Shown in pieces: positions 26,131 to 34,792 of a stretch of 61,658 bases of DNA. The notes beneath the pieces are model-generated. The model saw only the letters and a list, made by a program, of their open reading frames with translations. It made no database searches and was not told the origin of the DNA. This stretch comes from Streptomyces sp. AC512_CC834. GTDB lineage: Bacteria; Actinomycetota; Actinomycetes; Streptomycetales; Streptomycetaceae. Every line of letters starts with the position of its first letter. Position 1 is the first letter of the stretch. The stretch is from contig NZ_JAGMUO010000045.1 of NCBI RefSeq assembly GCF_019049325.1, positions 33,513 to 95,170 of the forward strand, written 5' to 3'. A program made the position numbers and the translations under genes.

Positions 26131-26715
26131 GGTGGAGGCTCTTCCACTAGTGGTTGAGGCCCTTGCCGACGGGTCCTAAGCCGTCGGTGAGGGCTGCTCT
26201 GTGTGGTGACGCTGAGATGGACGGTAGCGCACGGAATGTGTCCGTATCGCCGCGTTGAGTGAAGAAAGCTTTCGCTGATCGCCGTTCACTCACACGAGGC
26301 AACTTGCCCGCTCGGAACCCCCGTTGACGCACGCACGTCCTGGTGACGGCATGGACGCGGGAGCGTATGCGGGCGGGACGGAACCGGACTCCAGCGTCCG
26401 AGGGGGCTCATGATTGGACAGTTTGTCCCGGCGACACGCCGCCGAAGTGGCGCTTATGCCGGGACAGACTGTCCAAACACCGACTGCTACGGCATTTGCC
26501 AACGGCTCCGCTGTGGACGGCACCGTTACAGAAAGGCGAAAAATGTGCTGCACGAGCGTCACGGGTCTTCGCTGCTTGGCGTGCAGGGCAACCGCCGGGC
26601 CCCGGTTCGCTGTCTCTGGGCAGCGAGGGGATCAGCTCGTCACAGCGGGTGACAGGCGGTAGTCCCGACCCGGAGAAGGACACGGGCCACCGGTCCTTCT
26701 GTGTAAGGAGAACGG
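26131..26715. other. 585-bp intergenic region with repeat element and short inverted repeats
   Basis: No convincing gene. It holds GAGTGAA/TTCACTC inverted repeats around a GAAAGCTTTC palindrome (about 26253-26295), the 65-bp element at 26413-26477, and a possible 39-codon Cys-rich frame at 26543-26662. A ribosome-binding site for the gene at 26716 (AAGGAGA) closes it. Confidence 0.5.
26413..26477. repeat. 65-bp inverted-repeat element, copy B
   Basis: Left arm 26413-26432 (ATTGGACAGTTTGTCCCGGC) and right arm 26458-26477 match inversely at 18 of 20 bases. Each arm contains GGACA-N3-TGTCC (26416-26428 and 26462-26474), centres 46 bp apart exactly as in copy A at 4246-4310. The first 29 bases of the two copies differ at only two positions. 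Confidence 0.65.
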
Positions 26716-27195
26716 ATGCACGGCACGGGAACGGCCCGAACTGGACGCCCGAGAGAAGTGGAAACGGCCTTCACGCTTTCGCTCGTGACGATCGCCGTCA
26801 ATGTCGCCGCCTGGGTGCTGGGGGCGTTCGTCCTCTCCCCGACGGGGTTCGATGAGTTGCGCGGCGAGATGGGGCAGCGCGGCGCGGTGGTGCAGATACT
26901 GACGTCCGCCGGTTTCCTCCTGGTCGTCACCACGCTGCGGCTGGTCTTCGCCTTTCGGGTGCGCGCGGGCCGCAACTGGGCACGGTTCGTGGTGACCCTC
27001 ATCGGCGTTCTCGGTATGTTCTTCCTCCTCGCCAGCATGAGCATGGACGGCCTCGGGTGGCAGACGGTGACCGAGGATGTCGGTGACCTGCCGCTGTTCG
27101 ACATGTTCCTGAGCCTGCTGGACGCCGGCGTCATCGTGCTGTTGTTCCTGCCGGCGGCCAACGCCTACTTCTCCGCGGGGTCCCGCACCGACTGA
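26716..27195 (+). CDS. Small integral membrane protein
   Basis: A 159-residue protein with AAGGAGA before its ATG. Four hydrophobic segments are visible (about residues 22-42, 63-82, 91-111, 133-150), separated by short loops such as RVRAGRNWAR. The layout fits a four-helix membrane protein of the streptomycete small hypothetical type. No motif indicates transport or catalysis. It follows the 65-bp element by about 240 bp. Confidence 0.75.
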   Translation: MHGTGTARTGRPREVETAFTLSLVTIAVNVAAWVLGAFVLSPTGFDELRGEMGQRGAVVQILTSAGFLLVVTTLRLVFAFRVRAGRNWARFVVTLIGVLGMFFLLASMSMDGLGWQTVTEDVGDLPLFDMFLSLLDAGVIVLLFLPAANAYFSAGSRTD

Positions 27196-27210
27196 CGCCA
27201 CGTTGTCGGG

Positions 27211-27855
27211 GTGTGGTGGAGCCAGGCCAGGGCCAGCATGCTTCCTTGCGTCACGAATCATCGGGCGTGGAGGCCACCCGTCGCGGTAGCGGGCGAATCC
27301 GAATTCGCGGGCCGCCTTGTTGTAGTTCGGGTGGTGGGCAGTCAGGTGCCGCTTGGCCTGTCCGTATCCGCTGATGTTGGCTCGGTGGCCACGGAAGTGG
27401 AGAAGGAGCCAGAGCTCGAAGCACGGGTCCACTGACGCCAACAAGCCTTTCAGGTAGGCAGGTTCCGTGTTCCTCGCGCCGCAGACCACCAGGATCGGCA
27501 CGCGGATGTCCTCGCCCGCCTTGCGGCCGAGCAGGCTCGCGTCATGGCTGGTGAAGAGGAGCTGCGCGCCGTGGGGGTTGCGCTCCGGGGCCTGGAAGAG
27601 GCCCGAGGAAGGCGCCCAACCGGGGTGCAGGCTGCTGTCGAACTCGTCGGCGACGAGGGTGCCGCCGGTGCGGGTGACTCCCTCCAGGACGATGGCGTAG
27701 TCCACGATCGCGCGGGTGCCCTGGGACTCGGCAGACAGGGGCAGCTCGAAAACCAGCAGCTCGGCCGGCTCATTGAGAGCACCCAGGAAGAGACCGTTCA
27801 ACGACACGGCGGTCGCCTCGTACCGCTCCGCCAGGGCCTCGGCGAGGCCCGGCAA
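27211..27855 (-). pseudogene. Remnant of an AAA-ATPase (RloA-like) fused to an RloB-like fragment
   Basis: Reading leftward from 27855, the frame first encodes the C-terminal part of an AAA/ABC-type ATPase: Walker B LVADEFDSSLHP and the H-loop-like LLFTSHDASLLG. It runs straight into ILVVCGARNTEPAYLKGLL, the N-terminal signature of RloB proteins, then jumps to the RloB C-terminal CFELWLLLHF and HPNYNKAAREFGFARY. The ATPase lacks its Walker A half, and RloB lacks its middle and end. This is a decayed two-gene ATPase/RloB locus; intact relatives are thought to be defence-associated. Confidence 0.65.
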
Positions 27856-27880
27856 CTCCCCGCCCTTCAGCGTCAGAGCG

Positions 27881-28204
27881 TCAGAGCGAGGAACCCCCCG
27901 CGGCGATGCTGCCCTGAGCGGCGGCGTAGAGGGAACCGGTGCTGGTCAGCACCGAGTACGACAGCACCGGTCGGCTGCCAGTACCGTCCCGCTGCTGCGG
28001 CACGGACCGGCGCCGGTCCGGGGCGTAGAGGAGGGGGAAGTCCGCATCGTCCAGGGCCTGGACACGGGACAGGAGGTCCTCGGTACCGATCCCGATCCCG
28101 ATCCCGGACCCGGACCCGGGCCGCACGGCCGCCGGAGCCTGCGAGACGCGCAGGGCACGCGCCAGGGTGAGCGTGAGCGGAGACAGCTCCAGCCTCGGGG
28201 ACAC
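27881..28204 (-). CDS. Short frame of unknown function, possibly a gene fragment
   Basis: A GTG-started 107-residue frame downstream of the SDR gene and on the same strand. It contains a (GI)n stretch from a tandem GATCCC-type repeat (near 28085-28112) and RVQALDDADFPLLYAPDRRR, then PVLSYSVLTSTGSLY. I recognise no family. An 8-bp duplication (GCGTCAGAGCGTCAGAG, about 27878-27894) sits at its end, next to the ATPase remnant, so it could be part of the same decayed locus. Confidence 0.35.
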   Translation of the reverse strand: MSPRLELSPLTLTLARALRVSQAPAAVRPGSGSGIGIGIGTEDLLSRVQALDDADFPLLYAPDRRRSVPQQRDGTGSRPVLSYSVLTSTGSLYAAAQGSIAAGGSSL

Positions 28205-28223
28205 GGCGACGCCGCCCCTGCCC

Positions 28224-28997
28224 CTACCGCGGCCCGTACTTGCGCCCCGTCCGCGAGGTGATCCCGCCCAGCAGCCCCCGGGGCACCAGCTTCGCGGCGC
28301 CCATCAGGGTCTTGTAGCGGGGGTCGGGGATGGACAGGGACTTCCCGCGGGCCAGGTCGGCGAGGCCCGCCGCGACGACCTTGTCCGCGTCGAGCCACAT
28401 CCAGTTCGGGATGCTGTCCGTGCCCATGCCGGCCCGCTCGTGGAACTCCGTGCGGACGAAGCCGGGGGCCAGGGCCATCAGGCGTACGCCGCTGCCGGCC
28501 AGGTCCTTCGCCACACCCTGGGTGAACTGCACGACCCACGCCTTGGAGGCGCCGTAGGTGCCGCGCGGGACGAAGGCGGCGACCGAGGCGACGTTGACGA
28601 CGCCGCCGCGGCCCCGCTCGCGCATCGCCTCCACCGCCGCCGAGGTCAGCCGGAGCACCGCCTCGCAGTGCACCTTGAGCATGGTCAGTTCGTCGGTCAT
28701 GGGGACGTCGAGGAAACGGCCCTTGTTGCCGAAACCGGCGTTGTTGATCAGCAGGTCGACGGGGTTCCTGCGCGCCCCCAGCCGGGCGGTCACCGTGTCG
28801 ATGCCGACGTCCGTCGACAGGTCCGCCGTCAGGACCTCCGCCTCGATGCCGTGCCGGTCGTGCAGTTCGGTCGCCTGTTCGCGCAGCCGCTTCGTGTCGC
28901 GGGCCACCAGCACCAGGTCGTGTCCGTCGGCCGCCAGCCGACGCGCGAACGCGGCGCCGAGGCCCGCCGTCGATCCCGTAATCAATGCCGTTGTCAT
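28224..28997 (-). CDS. Short-chain dehydrogenase/reductase
   Basis: A 257-residue classical SDR. The cofactor motif TGSTAGLG spans residues 7-14, NNAG 85-88, and the catalytic triad is S138, Y148 and K152 (TYGASK). The residue pattern after the second strand (VARDTKRL) favours NADP. The substrate is unknown. It is divergent from nothing: MOSC lies directly upstream on the same strand. Confidence 0.9.
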   Translation of the reverse strand: MTTALITGSTAGLGAAFARRLAADGHDLVLVARDTKRLREQATELHDRHGIEAEVLTADLSTDVGIDTVTARLGARRNPVDLLINNAGFGNKGRFLDVPMTDELTMLKVHCEAVLRLTSAAVEAMRERGRGGVVNVASVAAFVPRGTYGASKAWVVQFTQGVAKDLAGSGVRLMALAPGFVRTEFHERAGMGTDSIPNWMWLDADKVVAAGLADLARGKSLSIPDPRYKTLMGAAKLVPRGLLGGITSRTGRKYGPR

Positions 28998-29051
28998 GGC
29001 GCAAGATTAGGGCGCGGCGTCATGGGGCCGGACCGAGCAGGTCCGCTTCGC

Positions 29052-29735
29052 TCAGGCGCCGTACCGCGCCACGTACGTCCGCGCCGACGCCAGCGCTTCC
29101 GGGTGCAGCGCCCCGCCCGCCGCGAGCAGCCGGGGGAGCAGGTCCCGCTGGGTCGTCACCGCCCGGAACTGCAGGGCGACCGTGACCTCGTGGGCGGGCC
29201 GGTGCACGATCCGCACCGGGTCGCCCGCCCGGATCTCGCCGGGCTCGACCACCCGGAAATACGCGCCGGGCGCGCCCTTCTCCATGAAGCGCTTCATCCA
29301 GCGCTCCTCACCCATGTGACCCTGGAAGGTACGGCAGGGGATGCGTCCGGACGTCACTTCGAGCAGCACCTCGGGGCCGACCCGCCAGCGCTCGCCGATC
29401 AGGGCGCCCGAGACGTCCAGGCCGGTGGTGGTGAGGTTCTCGCCGAACGAGCCGTTCGGCAGCGGACGGCCCAGTTCGCGCTCCCAGTCGTCCAGGTCCT
29501 CGCGCGCCATCGCGTACACCGCCTGGTCGTCGCCGCCGTGATGCCGCGTGTCGCACACCGAGTCGCCGGCCAGGCCGCTCGCCCCGACGCCCTTCGACCC
29601 GGGCGCCGCCACCCGTACGGGGCCGTCGGCGGGCCGCTTGTCGATGCCGGTGACGCCCTCGGGCTGGTCCGTGTACGGCACGGCCTTCGCGCGGCCCAGG
29701 TTGACGGACAGGAGCTGCATGGCGGAACGGTTCAT
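29052..29735 (-). CDS. MOSC domain protein
   Basis: A 227-residue protein with the MOSC (molybdenum cofactor sulfurase C-terminal) domain. GVGASGLAGDSVCDTRHHGGDDQAVYA is present (quoted here as GLAGDSVCDTRHHGG), together with GSFGENLTTTGLD and SGRIPCRTFQGHMGE with the conserved Cys. YiiM-type members reduce N-hydroxylated or related nitrogen compounds using Moco; the specific role here is unknown. ATG 29720 is an alternative start. Divergent from the LysR-type gene. Confidence 0.88.
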   Translation of the reverse strand: MNRSAMQLLSVNLGRAKAVPYTDQPEGVTGIDKRPADGPVRVAAPGSKGVGASGLAGDSVCDTRHHGGDDQAVYAMAREDLDDWERELGRPLPNGSFGENLTTTGLDVSGALIGERWRVGPEVLLEVTSGRIPCRTFQGHMGEERWMKRFMEKGAPGAYFRVVEPGEIRAGDPVRIVHRPAHEVTVALQFRAVTTQRDLLPRLLAAGGALHPEALASARTYVARYGA

Positions 29736-29758
29736 GGAGGAACGGTAGGACAGTCCTT

Positions 29759-29804
29759 GTCAAAGCGTCGACGCATTATTCGCCGTCCGGTCAAAGCGTC
29801 GCTT
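29759..29804. promoter_or_regulatory. Candidate LysR-type operator region
   Basis: TCAAAGCGTCG occurs twice (29760-29770 and 29791-29801). The first copy runs into the palindrome GCGTCGACGC, and the second into the perfect palindrome AAGCGTCGCTT (29794-29804). The sites lie between divergent MOSC and LysR-type genes, the usual place for an LTTR autoregulatory region. Confidence 0.45.
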
Positions 29805-29816
29805 ATCATCGGTGGT

Positions 29817-30737
29817 GTGATCGAGGCCCGTCATCTCCGCGTGCTGCGCGCCGTGGCATCCACCGGTTCCTTCTCCGCCGCGGGGCGTGAGCTGGGCTGC
29901 ACCCAGCCCGCCGTCAGCCAGCAGATGAAGGCCCTGGAGTCCTCCGTCGGCACCCCGCTGCTCGTGCGAACCGGGCGCGAGATGCGGCTGACCCAGGCCG
30001 GTGAGGCGCTGGCGCGGCACGCCGCCGGGATCATCGCCGGGCTCACGGCGGCCGAGGAGGAGGTCGCCGCGATCGCCGGGCTGCGCGCCGGGCGGGTGCG
30101 GCTGGTCTCCTTCCCCAGCGGCAGCTCCACCCTCGTACCGACGGCCCTGGCCGCGCTGCGTGCCGCGCACCCCGGCACCCGGGTCTTCCTGGAGGAGGCC
30201 GAGCCGCCGAAATCCGTCGGGCTGCTGCGCGAGGGCGACTGCGACGTGGCCCTCGCCTTTCGCTACGAGGGCGCGGCCGGCGCGGAGGAGTGGGACGACC
30301 TCGTCGTACGGCCGCTGCTGACCGACCGCCTCGTGGCGCTGGTGCCCGAGCGGCACCGGCTCGCGCGCACGGAGGGCGCCGGGGCCGTGGCCATCGGGGA
30401 GCTCGCCCGGGAGGCTTGGATCGCGGGCTGCCCGCGCTGTCGCGGCCAGCTCGTCGAGGTCTGCGAGGGCGCCGGCTTCACCCCCCGTATCGACTTCGCG
30501 ACCGACGACTACCCGGCGGTGGTCGGCCTGGTCGGCGCCGGCCTGGGCGTGGCCGTCCTGCCCCAGCTCGCCGTCGAGTCCGTACGGCCCCGGGGTGTAC
30601 GCACGGTCGCGCTGGAGCCGGCCGTGCGGCGGGAGATCGTCGCGTTGACCCTGCCCGACCTGGCCCAGGTGCCGGCGGTGGCGGCGACGCTGGACGAGCT
30701 GGCCAGGGCGGGCGAGCGCCAGCCGGCGGCACGCTGA
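29817..30737 (+). CDS. LysR-family transcriptional regulator
   Basis: A 306-residue LTTR starting at GTG 29817. The N-terminal winged helix reads EARHLRVLRAVASTGSFSAA and GCTQPAVSQQMKALE. The effector domain follows, including LVPERHRLA and VGLVGAGLGVAVLPQLA. A CPRC pair (in IAGCPRCRGQLVEVC) is unusual and might sense redox or metal. The likely target is the divergent MOSC gene. Confidence 0.9.
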   Translation: MIEARHLRVLRAVASTGSFSAAGRELGCTQPAVSQQMKALESSVGTPLLVRTGREMRLTQAGEALARHAAGIIAGLTAAEEEVAAIAGLRAGRVRLVSFPSGSSTLVPTALAALRAAHPGTRVFLEEAEPPKSVGLLREGDCDVALAFRYEGAAGAEEWDDLVVRPLLTDRLVALVPERHRLARTEGAGAVAIGELAREAWIAGCPRCRGQLVEVCEGAGFTPRIDFATDDYPAVVGLVGAGLGVAVLPQLAVESVRPRGVRTVALEPAVRREIVALTLPDLAQVPAVAATLDELARAGERQPAAR

Positions 30738-30783
30738 GCCCACCCTCCCCGGGTCGAAGTCTCTTCGAAGAAACGTTCCTTCA

Positions 30784-31119
30784 GTGAGGTGCGGCCGCCT
30801 CCCCGCCGGCCGACGCCGATGCCGTCGCCGCCACCAGGCGGTTGCGTGCCCGTCCCATCAGCTCCTCGCGCTCGTCCTCGGTCAGCCCGCCCCAGACGCC
30901 GTACGGCTCACGCACCGCCAGTGCGTGCGCCGCGCACTCGGCGCGGACCGGGCACCTCATGCAGACCTCCTTGGCCGAGTTCTCGCGAGCACTCCGCGCC
31001 GCACCGCGTTCGCCCTCCGGATGGAAGAAGAGCGAGCTGTCCACCCCGCGGCACGCAGCCAGGAGCTGCCAGTCCCACAGGTCCGCGTTCGGTCCGGGAA
31101 GGCGGGAGAAATCTGCCAT
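30784..31119 (-). CDS. whiD: WhiB-family iron-sulfur developmental regulator WhiD
   Basis: A 112-residue WhiB-like protein. The four cluster cysteines are C23, C53, C56 and C62 (C-x29-C-x2-C-x5-C), which bind [4Fe-4S], followed by the PYGVWGGLTEDER turn. The start MADFSRLPGPNADLWDWQ and context beside bldM match Streptomyces whiD, needed for late sporulation; the mycobacterial counterpart is whiB3. WhiB proteins act with the primary sigma factor. It is divergent from bldM across 381 bp and converges on the LysR-type gene, with a short TCGAAG/CTTCGA hairpin between. Confidence 0.95.
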
Positions 31120-31500
31120 TGCGTGACCCCTTGTAGCCGTTCTGGGTGGATACGGTGTCCACGACCGTACAACTACGATCTAAGGAGATGAAAATATGAC
31201 TCATTGCGAATCTAGCCGCAGACACCAGCGAAGTGGAAGAAAAGCGGCTAAATGGGGCACCGGTTGTGATGAAACGGGGCGGGTCCGGGGCGCGTGACTG
31301 CTGCGTGGCCGCCCCCTCACGTAGAGTGCCGAAGACGACACACAGCCCCGTAACTCTTTCGAGTGACCATCGTTGAGAGTGCGGAGGCGGTTGAAGGAAC
31401 AAGTGCTCGGGCGGGCGTCCGGGACGGTCGACCGCACAGGTGACGATTTCGTACCAGCCTGGAGGCTCAACGTGACGCGCAAGAGCTGCGGAGGACGGCC
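31120..31500. other. 381-bp divergent regulatory region of whiD and bldM
   Basis: No gene is seen. The AT-rich part (about 31175-31215) probably carries whiD promoter elements. A BldN-type promoter for bldM lies at 31349-31376. The long untranslated leader of bldM (about 115 nt) is consistent with multiple regulatory inputs. Confidence 0.6.
31349..31376 (+). promoter_or_regulatory. Sigma-BldN-dependent promoter of bldM
   Basis: CGTAAC (31349-31354), a 16-bp spacer, CGTTGA (31371-31376). This matches the sigma-BldN consensus, and bldM P1 is the established BldN target in Streptomyces. Confidence 0.85.
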
Positions 31501-32112
31501 ATGACTTCCGTCCTCGTCTGCGACGACTCCCCGCTTGCCCGAGAGGCGCTCCGCCGCGCGGTCGCGACCGTGCCCGGTGTCGAGCGCGTGACGACGGCGG
31601 CCAACGGCGAGGAAGTCCTCCGCCGCTGGGGTGCCGACCGCTCGGACCTGATTCTGATGGACGTGCGCATGCCCGGTCTGGGCGGCGTCGAGACCGTCCG
31701 GCGGCTGCTGTCCGCCGACCCCGGCGCGCGCATCATCATGCTCACCGTCGCCGAGGACCTGGACGGCGTGGCCCTCGCGGTCGCCGCCGGTGCCCGCGGC
31801 TATCTGCACAAGGACGCCTCGCGCGCCGAGCTGCGCGCCACCGTTACGCAGGCCCTCGCCGACCCGACCTGGCGGCTCGCCCCGCGCCGGCTGCGCTCGG
31901 CCGAGATGGGTGCCGCGCCCACGCTCACCGCCCGCGAGATCCAGGTCCTGGAGGGCATGAGTCACGGCCGCTCCAACGCGGAGATCGGCCGCGAGCTGTT
32001 CCTCTCCGAGGACACCGTCAAGACCCATGCCCGTCGGCTCTTCAAGAAGCTCGGCGCCTCGGACCGGGCGCACGCGGTGGCGCTCGGCTTCCGGTGGGGC
32101 CTGGTCCGCTAG
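31501..32112 (+). CDS. bldM: Response-regulator-like developmental activator BldM
   Basis: A 203-residue regulator with an N-terminal receiver domain (SVLVCDDSPLAREAL; predicted phospho-site D54 in LILMDVRMPG) and a C-terminal LuxR/FixJ helix-turn-helix (LTAREIQVLEGMSHGRSNAEI). No partner histidine kinase is adjacent, in keeping with BldM being an orphan, atypical regulator that controls aerial growth and, with WhiI, later genes. It is next to whiD on the opposite strand. Confidence 0.95.
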   Translation: MTSVLVCDDSPLAREALRRAVATVPGVERVTTAANGEEVLRRWGADRSDLILMDVRMPGLGGVETVRRLLSADPGARIIMLTVAEDLDGVALAVAAGARGYLHKDASRAELRATVTQALADPTWRLAPRRLRSAEMGAAPTLTAREIQVLEGMSHGRSNAEIGRELFLSEDTVKTHARRLFKKLGASDRAHAVALGFRWGLVR

Positions 32113-32314
32113 GGGCACCCCGTGCGGTGGAGGTCTCAGCAGAGGCCGAAAGGGCCCGTCGGGGACGTCACGATCCCCGCTTATCGCGAGGTGAGCGGGG
32201 GTGACAAGGCGACCCGCCGGGTGCCCGCTGCTCGTTTCGCCGCGGATGACGCATCCTTGAGGTGTGGAGTTCCTCGGGGACGAGTCGGTCGAGCGGAAGG
32301 GGAGGGCGCAGGGG

Positions 32315-32992
32315 ATGAGTTCCGGCGCACCTGCTCATAACGCTTCGGTGCACAACAACGGGCACGGAGCCACGGATCGGACAGCCGCAAGGCACCATGG
32401 ACCGATGCGTGACGACGAGGCTGCCCCTGACCAAGGGACGGTCGGTGGGCTCGTTCACCGCGCCGTCGACGGGGACGAGCAGGCCACGCACGACCTGCTC
32501 GCCCATGTCCACCCCTTGGCGCTGCGCTACTGCCGCACGCGGCTGTCCCGGCTGCCCGGCGACGCCCGGCACTTCGTCGAGGACCTCGCCCAGGAGGTCT
32601 GCGTCGCGGTGCTGCTCGCGCTGCCCCGCTACAAGGACACCGGACGCCCCTTCGAGGCGTTCGTCTTCGCCATCGCCGCCCACAAGGTCGCCGACCTCCA
32701 GCGCGCGGCGATGCGGCACCCCGGCTCGACGGCCGTCCCGTCCGACGAGATGCCCGAGCGGCCGGACGACTCACTGGGCCCCGAGGAGCGGGCGCTGCTC
32801 AACAGCGACGCCGCCTGGGCCAAGAAACTGCTGGCCAACCTGCCCGAGAACCAGCGCGAGCTGCTCCTGCTGCGCATCGCGGTCGGGCTCACGGCCGAGG
32901 AGACCGGACAGATGTTGGGAATGTCACCAGGTGCCGTGCGGGTCGCACAGCACCGGGCGCTGAGCCGGCTGCGGGCACTGGCGGAGCAGTAG
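32315..32992 (+). CDS. ECF-type RNA polymerase sigma factor, SigD-like
   Basis: A 225-residue sigma factor starting at ATG 32315, which has GGAGGG at proper spacing; ATG 32405 would give a 195-residue form. Region 2 reads DLAQEVCVAVLLALPRYKDTG then FVFAIAAHKVADLQR. Region 4 reads LPENQRELLLLRIAVGLT and MSPGAVRVAQHRALSRLR. It lies next to guaB2 and near groEL and a whiB gene, as sigD does in M. tuberculosis, so it is probably the orthologue. No anti-sigma gene is adjacent. Confidence 0.9.
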   Translation: MSSGAPAHNASVHNNGHGATDRTAARHHGPMRDDEAAPDQGTVGGLVHRAVDGDEQATHDLLAHVHPLALRYCRTRLSRLPGDARHFVEDLAQEVCVAVLLALPRYKDTGRPFEAFVFAIAAHKVADLQRAAMRHPGSTAVPSDEMPERPDDSLGPEERALLNSDAAWAKKLLANLPENQRELLLLRIAVGLTAEETGQMLGMSPGAVRVAQHRALSRLRALAEQ

Positions 32993-32997
32993 CCGCA

Positions 32998-33043
32998 GTC
33001 CTGAACGGGAGGTGACCGCTGTCCTGAACGGGCGGTGACCGTC
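32998..33043. repeat. 23-bp tandem duplication before guaB2
   Basis: Two units, GTCCTGAACGGGAGGTGACC plus three bases and GTCCTGAACGGGCGGTGACC plus three bases, lie just after the sigma-factor stop. It may be a duplicated operator or simple slippage product. About 110 bp separate it from the guaB2 start. Confidence 0.7.
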
Positions 33044-33154
33044 GTCCGTACGAAGCTACGAAGAGCGCGGGCTGCCCCGATCGTGGAATGAGCCACCCCC
33101 ACTTCCCGTTAGCATGGACATCCGCACCGATCAAGGCCATTTGGGGAAGGTGTC

Positions 33155-34660
33155 ATGACTGCCAACGTCGACGGAGTGCCCGAGAAATTCGCGACGCTCG
33201 GGCTGACCTACGACGACGTGCTGCTGCTGCCGGGTGCATCAGAGGTGCTCCCCAACGTGGTCGACACCTCGTCCCGCATCTCGCGCAACGTCCGGGTGAA
33301 CATCCCGCTGCTCTCGGCGGCGATGGACAAGGTGACCGAGGCCCGCATGGCGATCGCCATGGCCCGTCAGGGCGGTGTCGGTGTCCTGCACCGCAACCTC
33401 TCCGTCGAGGACCAGGTCAATCAGGTGGACCTCGTCAAGAGGTCCGAGTCCGGCATGGTCACCGACCCGATCACGGTGCACCCCGAGGCCACGCTGACCG
33501 AGGCGGACGCCCTGTGCGCCAAGTTCCGCATCAGCGGCGTCCCGGTCACCGACCCGGCCGGCCGGCTGCTCGGCATCGTCACCAACCGCGACATGGCCTT
33601 CGAGTCCGACCGCACGCGCCAGGTGCGCGAGGTCATGACGCCGATGCCGCTGGTCACCGGCAAGGTCGGCATCTCCGGCGTGGACGCCATGGGGCTGCTG
33701 CGCCGCCACAAGATCGAGAAGCTTCCGCTGGTCGACGACGAGGGTGTCCTCAAGGGCCTCATCACGGTCAAGGACTTCGTCAAGGCCGAGCAGTACCCCC
33801 ACGCCGCCAAGGACTCCGAGGGCCGGCTGCTGGTCGGCGCCGCCGTCGGCGCCAGCCCCGAGGCACTGGAGCGCGCCCAGGCCCTGGCCGCCGCGGGCGT
33901 GGACTTCCTGGTCGTCGACACCTCGCACGGCCACAACAGCAACGCCCTGAGCTGGATGGCGAAGATCAAGTCCAGCGTCGGCGTGGATGTGATCGGCGGC
34001 AACGTCGCCACCCGTGACGGCGCCCAGGCCCTGATCGACGCCGGCGTCGACGGCATCAAGGTCGGTGTCGGCCCCGGCTCCATCTGTACGACCCGCGTCG
34101 TCGCCGGCATCGGCGTCCCGCAGGTCACCGCCATCTACGAGGCCTCCCTGGCCGCCCGCGCCGCCGGTGTCCCCCTGATCGGCGACGGCGGCCTCCAGTA
34201 CTCCGGCGACATCGGCAAGGCCCTGGCCGCCGGTGCCGACACGGTGATGCTGGGCAGCCTGCTCGCGGGCTGCGAGGAGTCGCCGGGCGAGCTGCAGTTC
34301 ATCAACGGCAAGCAGTTCAAGTCGTACCGCGGCATGGGCTCGCTGGGCGCCATGCAGTCCCGCGGCCAGGGCCGGTCGTTCTCGAAGGACCGCTACTTCC
34401 AGGCCGAGGTCGCCTCCGACGACAAGCTCGTGCCCGAGGGCATCGAGGGCCAGGTGCCCTACCGCGGCCCGCTGGCCAACGTGCTGCACCAGCTCGTCGG
34501 CGGCCTGCGCCAGACCATGGGGTACGTGGGGGCCGCCACGATCGGGGAGATGGAGTCGAAGGGCCGCTTCGTGCGGATCACCTCCGCGGGTCTCAAGGAG
34601 AGCCACCCGCACGACATCCAGATGACGGTCGAGGCGCCGAACTACAGCCGCAGCAAGTAG
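33155..34660 (+). CDS. guaB2: IMP dehydrogenase
   Basis: A 501-residue enzyme making XMP, the rate-limiting step to GMP. LTYDDVLLLPG opens the barrel. Two CBS domains (about residues 105-225) interrupt it, with VTNRDMAFES and LKGLITVKDFV. The catalytic cysteine is C311 in GPGSICTTRVV, and the mobile flap GRSFSKDRYF and QVPYRGPL are intact. guaB3 follows, and guaA lies 22 kb downstream. Confidence 0.97.
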   Translation: MTANVDGVPEKFATLGLTYDDVLLLPGASEVLPNVVDTSSRISRNVRVNIPLLSAAMDKVTEARMAIAMARQGGVGVLHRNLSVEDQVNQVDLVKRSESGMVTDPITVHPEATLTEADALCAKFRISGVPVTDPAGRLLGIVTNRDMAFESDRTRQVREVMTPMPLVTGKVGISGVDAMGLLRRHKIEKLPLVDDEGVLKGLITVKDFVKAEQYPHAAKDSEGRLLVGAAVGASPEALERAQALAAAGVDFLVVDTSHGHNSNALSWMAKIKSSVGVDVIGGNVATRDGAQALIDAGVDGIKVGVGPGSICTTRVVAGIGVPQVTAIYEASLAARAAGVPLIGDGGLQYSGDIGKALAAGADTVMLGSLLAGCEESPGELQFINGKQFKSYRGMGSLGAMQSRGQGRSFSKDRYFQAEVASDDKLVPEGIEGQVPYRGPLANVLHQLVGGLRQTMGYVGAATIGEMESKGRFVRITSAGLKESHPHDIQMTVEAPNYSRSK

Positions 34661-34701
34661 GCACAAGAAGTAGGCAGAAAAAAGTAGGCAGAACGCCTTC
34701 C

Positions 34702-34733
34702 AGGGCGGTCCCGGGAGCATCCGGGGCCGCCCT
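34702..34733 (+). terminator. Probable guaB2 terminator hairpin
   Basis: AGGGCGG pairs with CCGCCCT, and the inner CCCGG/CCGGGG bases extend the stem. There is no T-tract, as is common in Streptomyces. Three copies of AAGTAGGCA, the first including the guaB2 stop, precede it (about 34655-34695). Confidence 0.6.
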
Positions 34734-34792
34734 CGGTGTGCCCGTCGGGGATACTGGGAGGCGCTGCAACGCATCAGGGAAAGGCCACAGAC

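Noticed and set aside
23650..28204. Intact phage-defence system
   Set aside because: Only an ATPase/RloB remnant is defence-like; the neighbouring genes have no nuclease, TIR, RT or toxin motif, so no complete system can be claimed.
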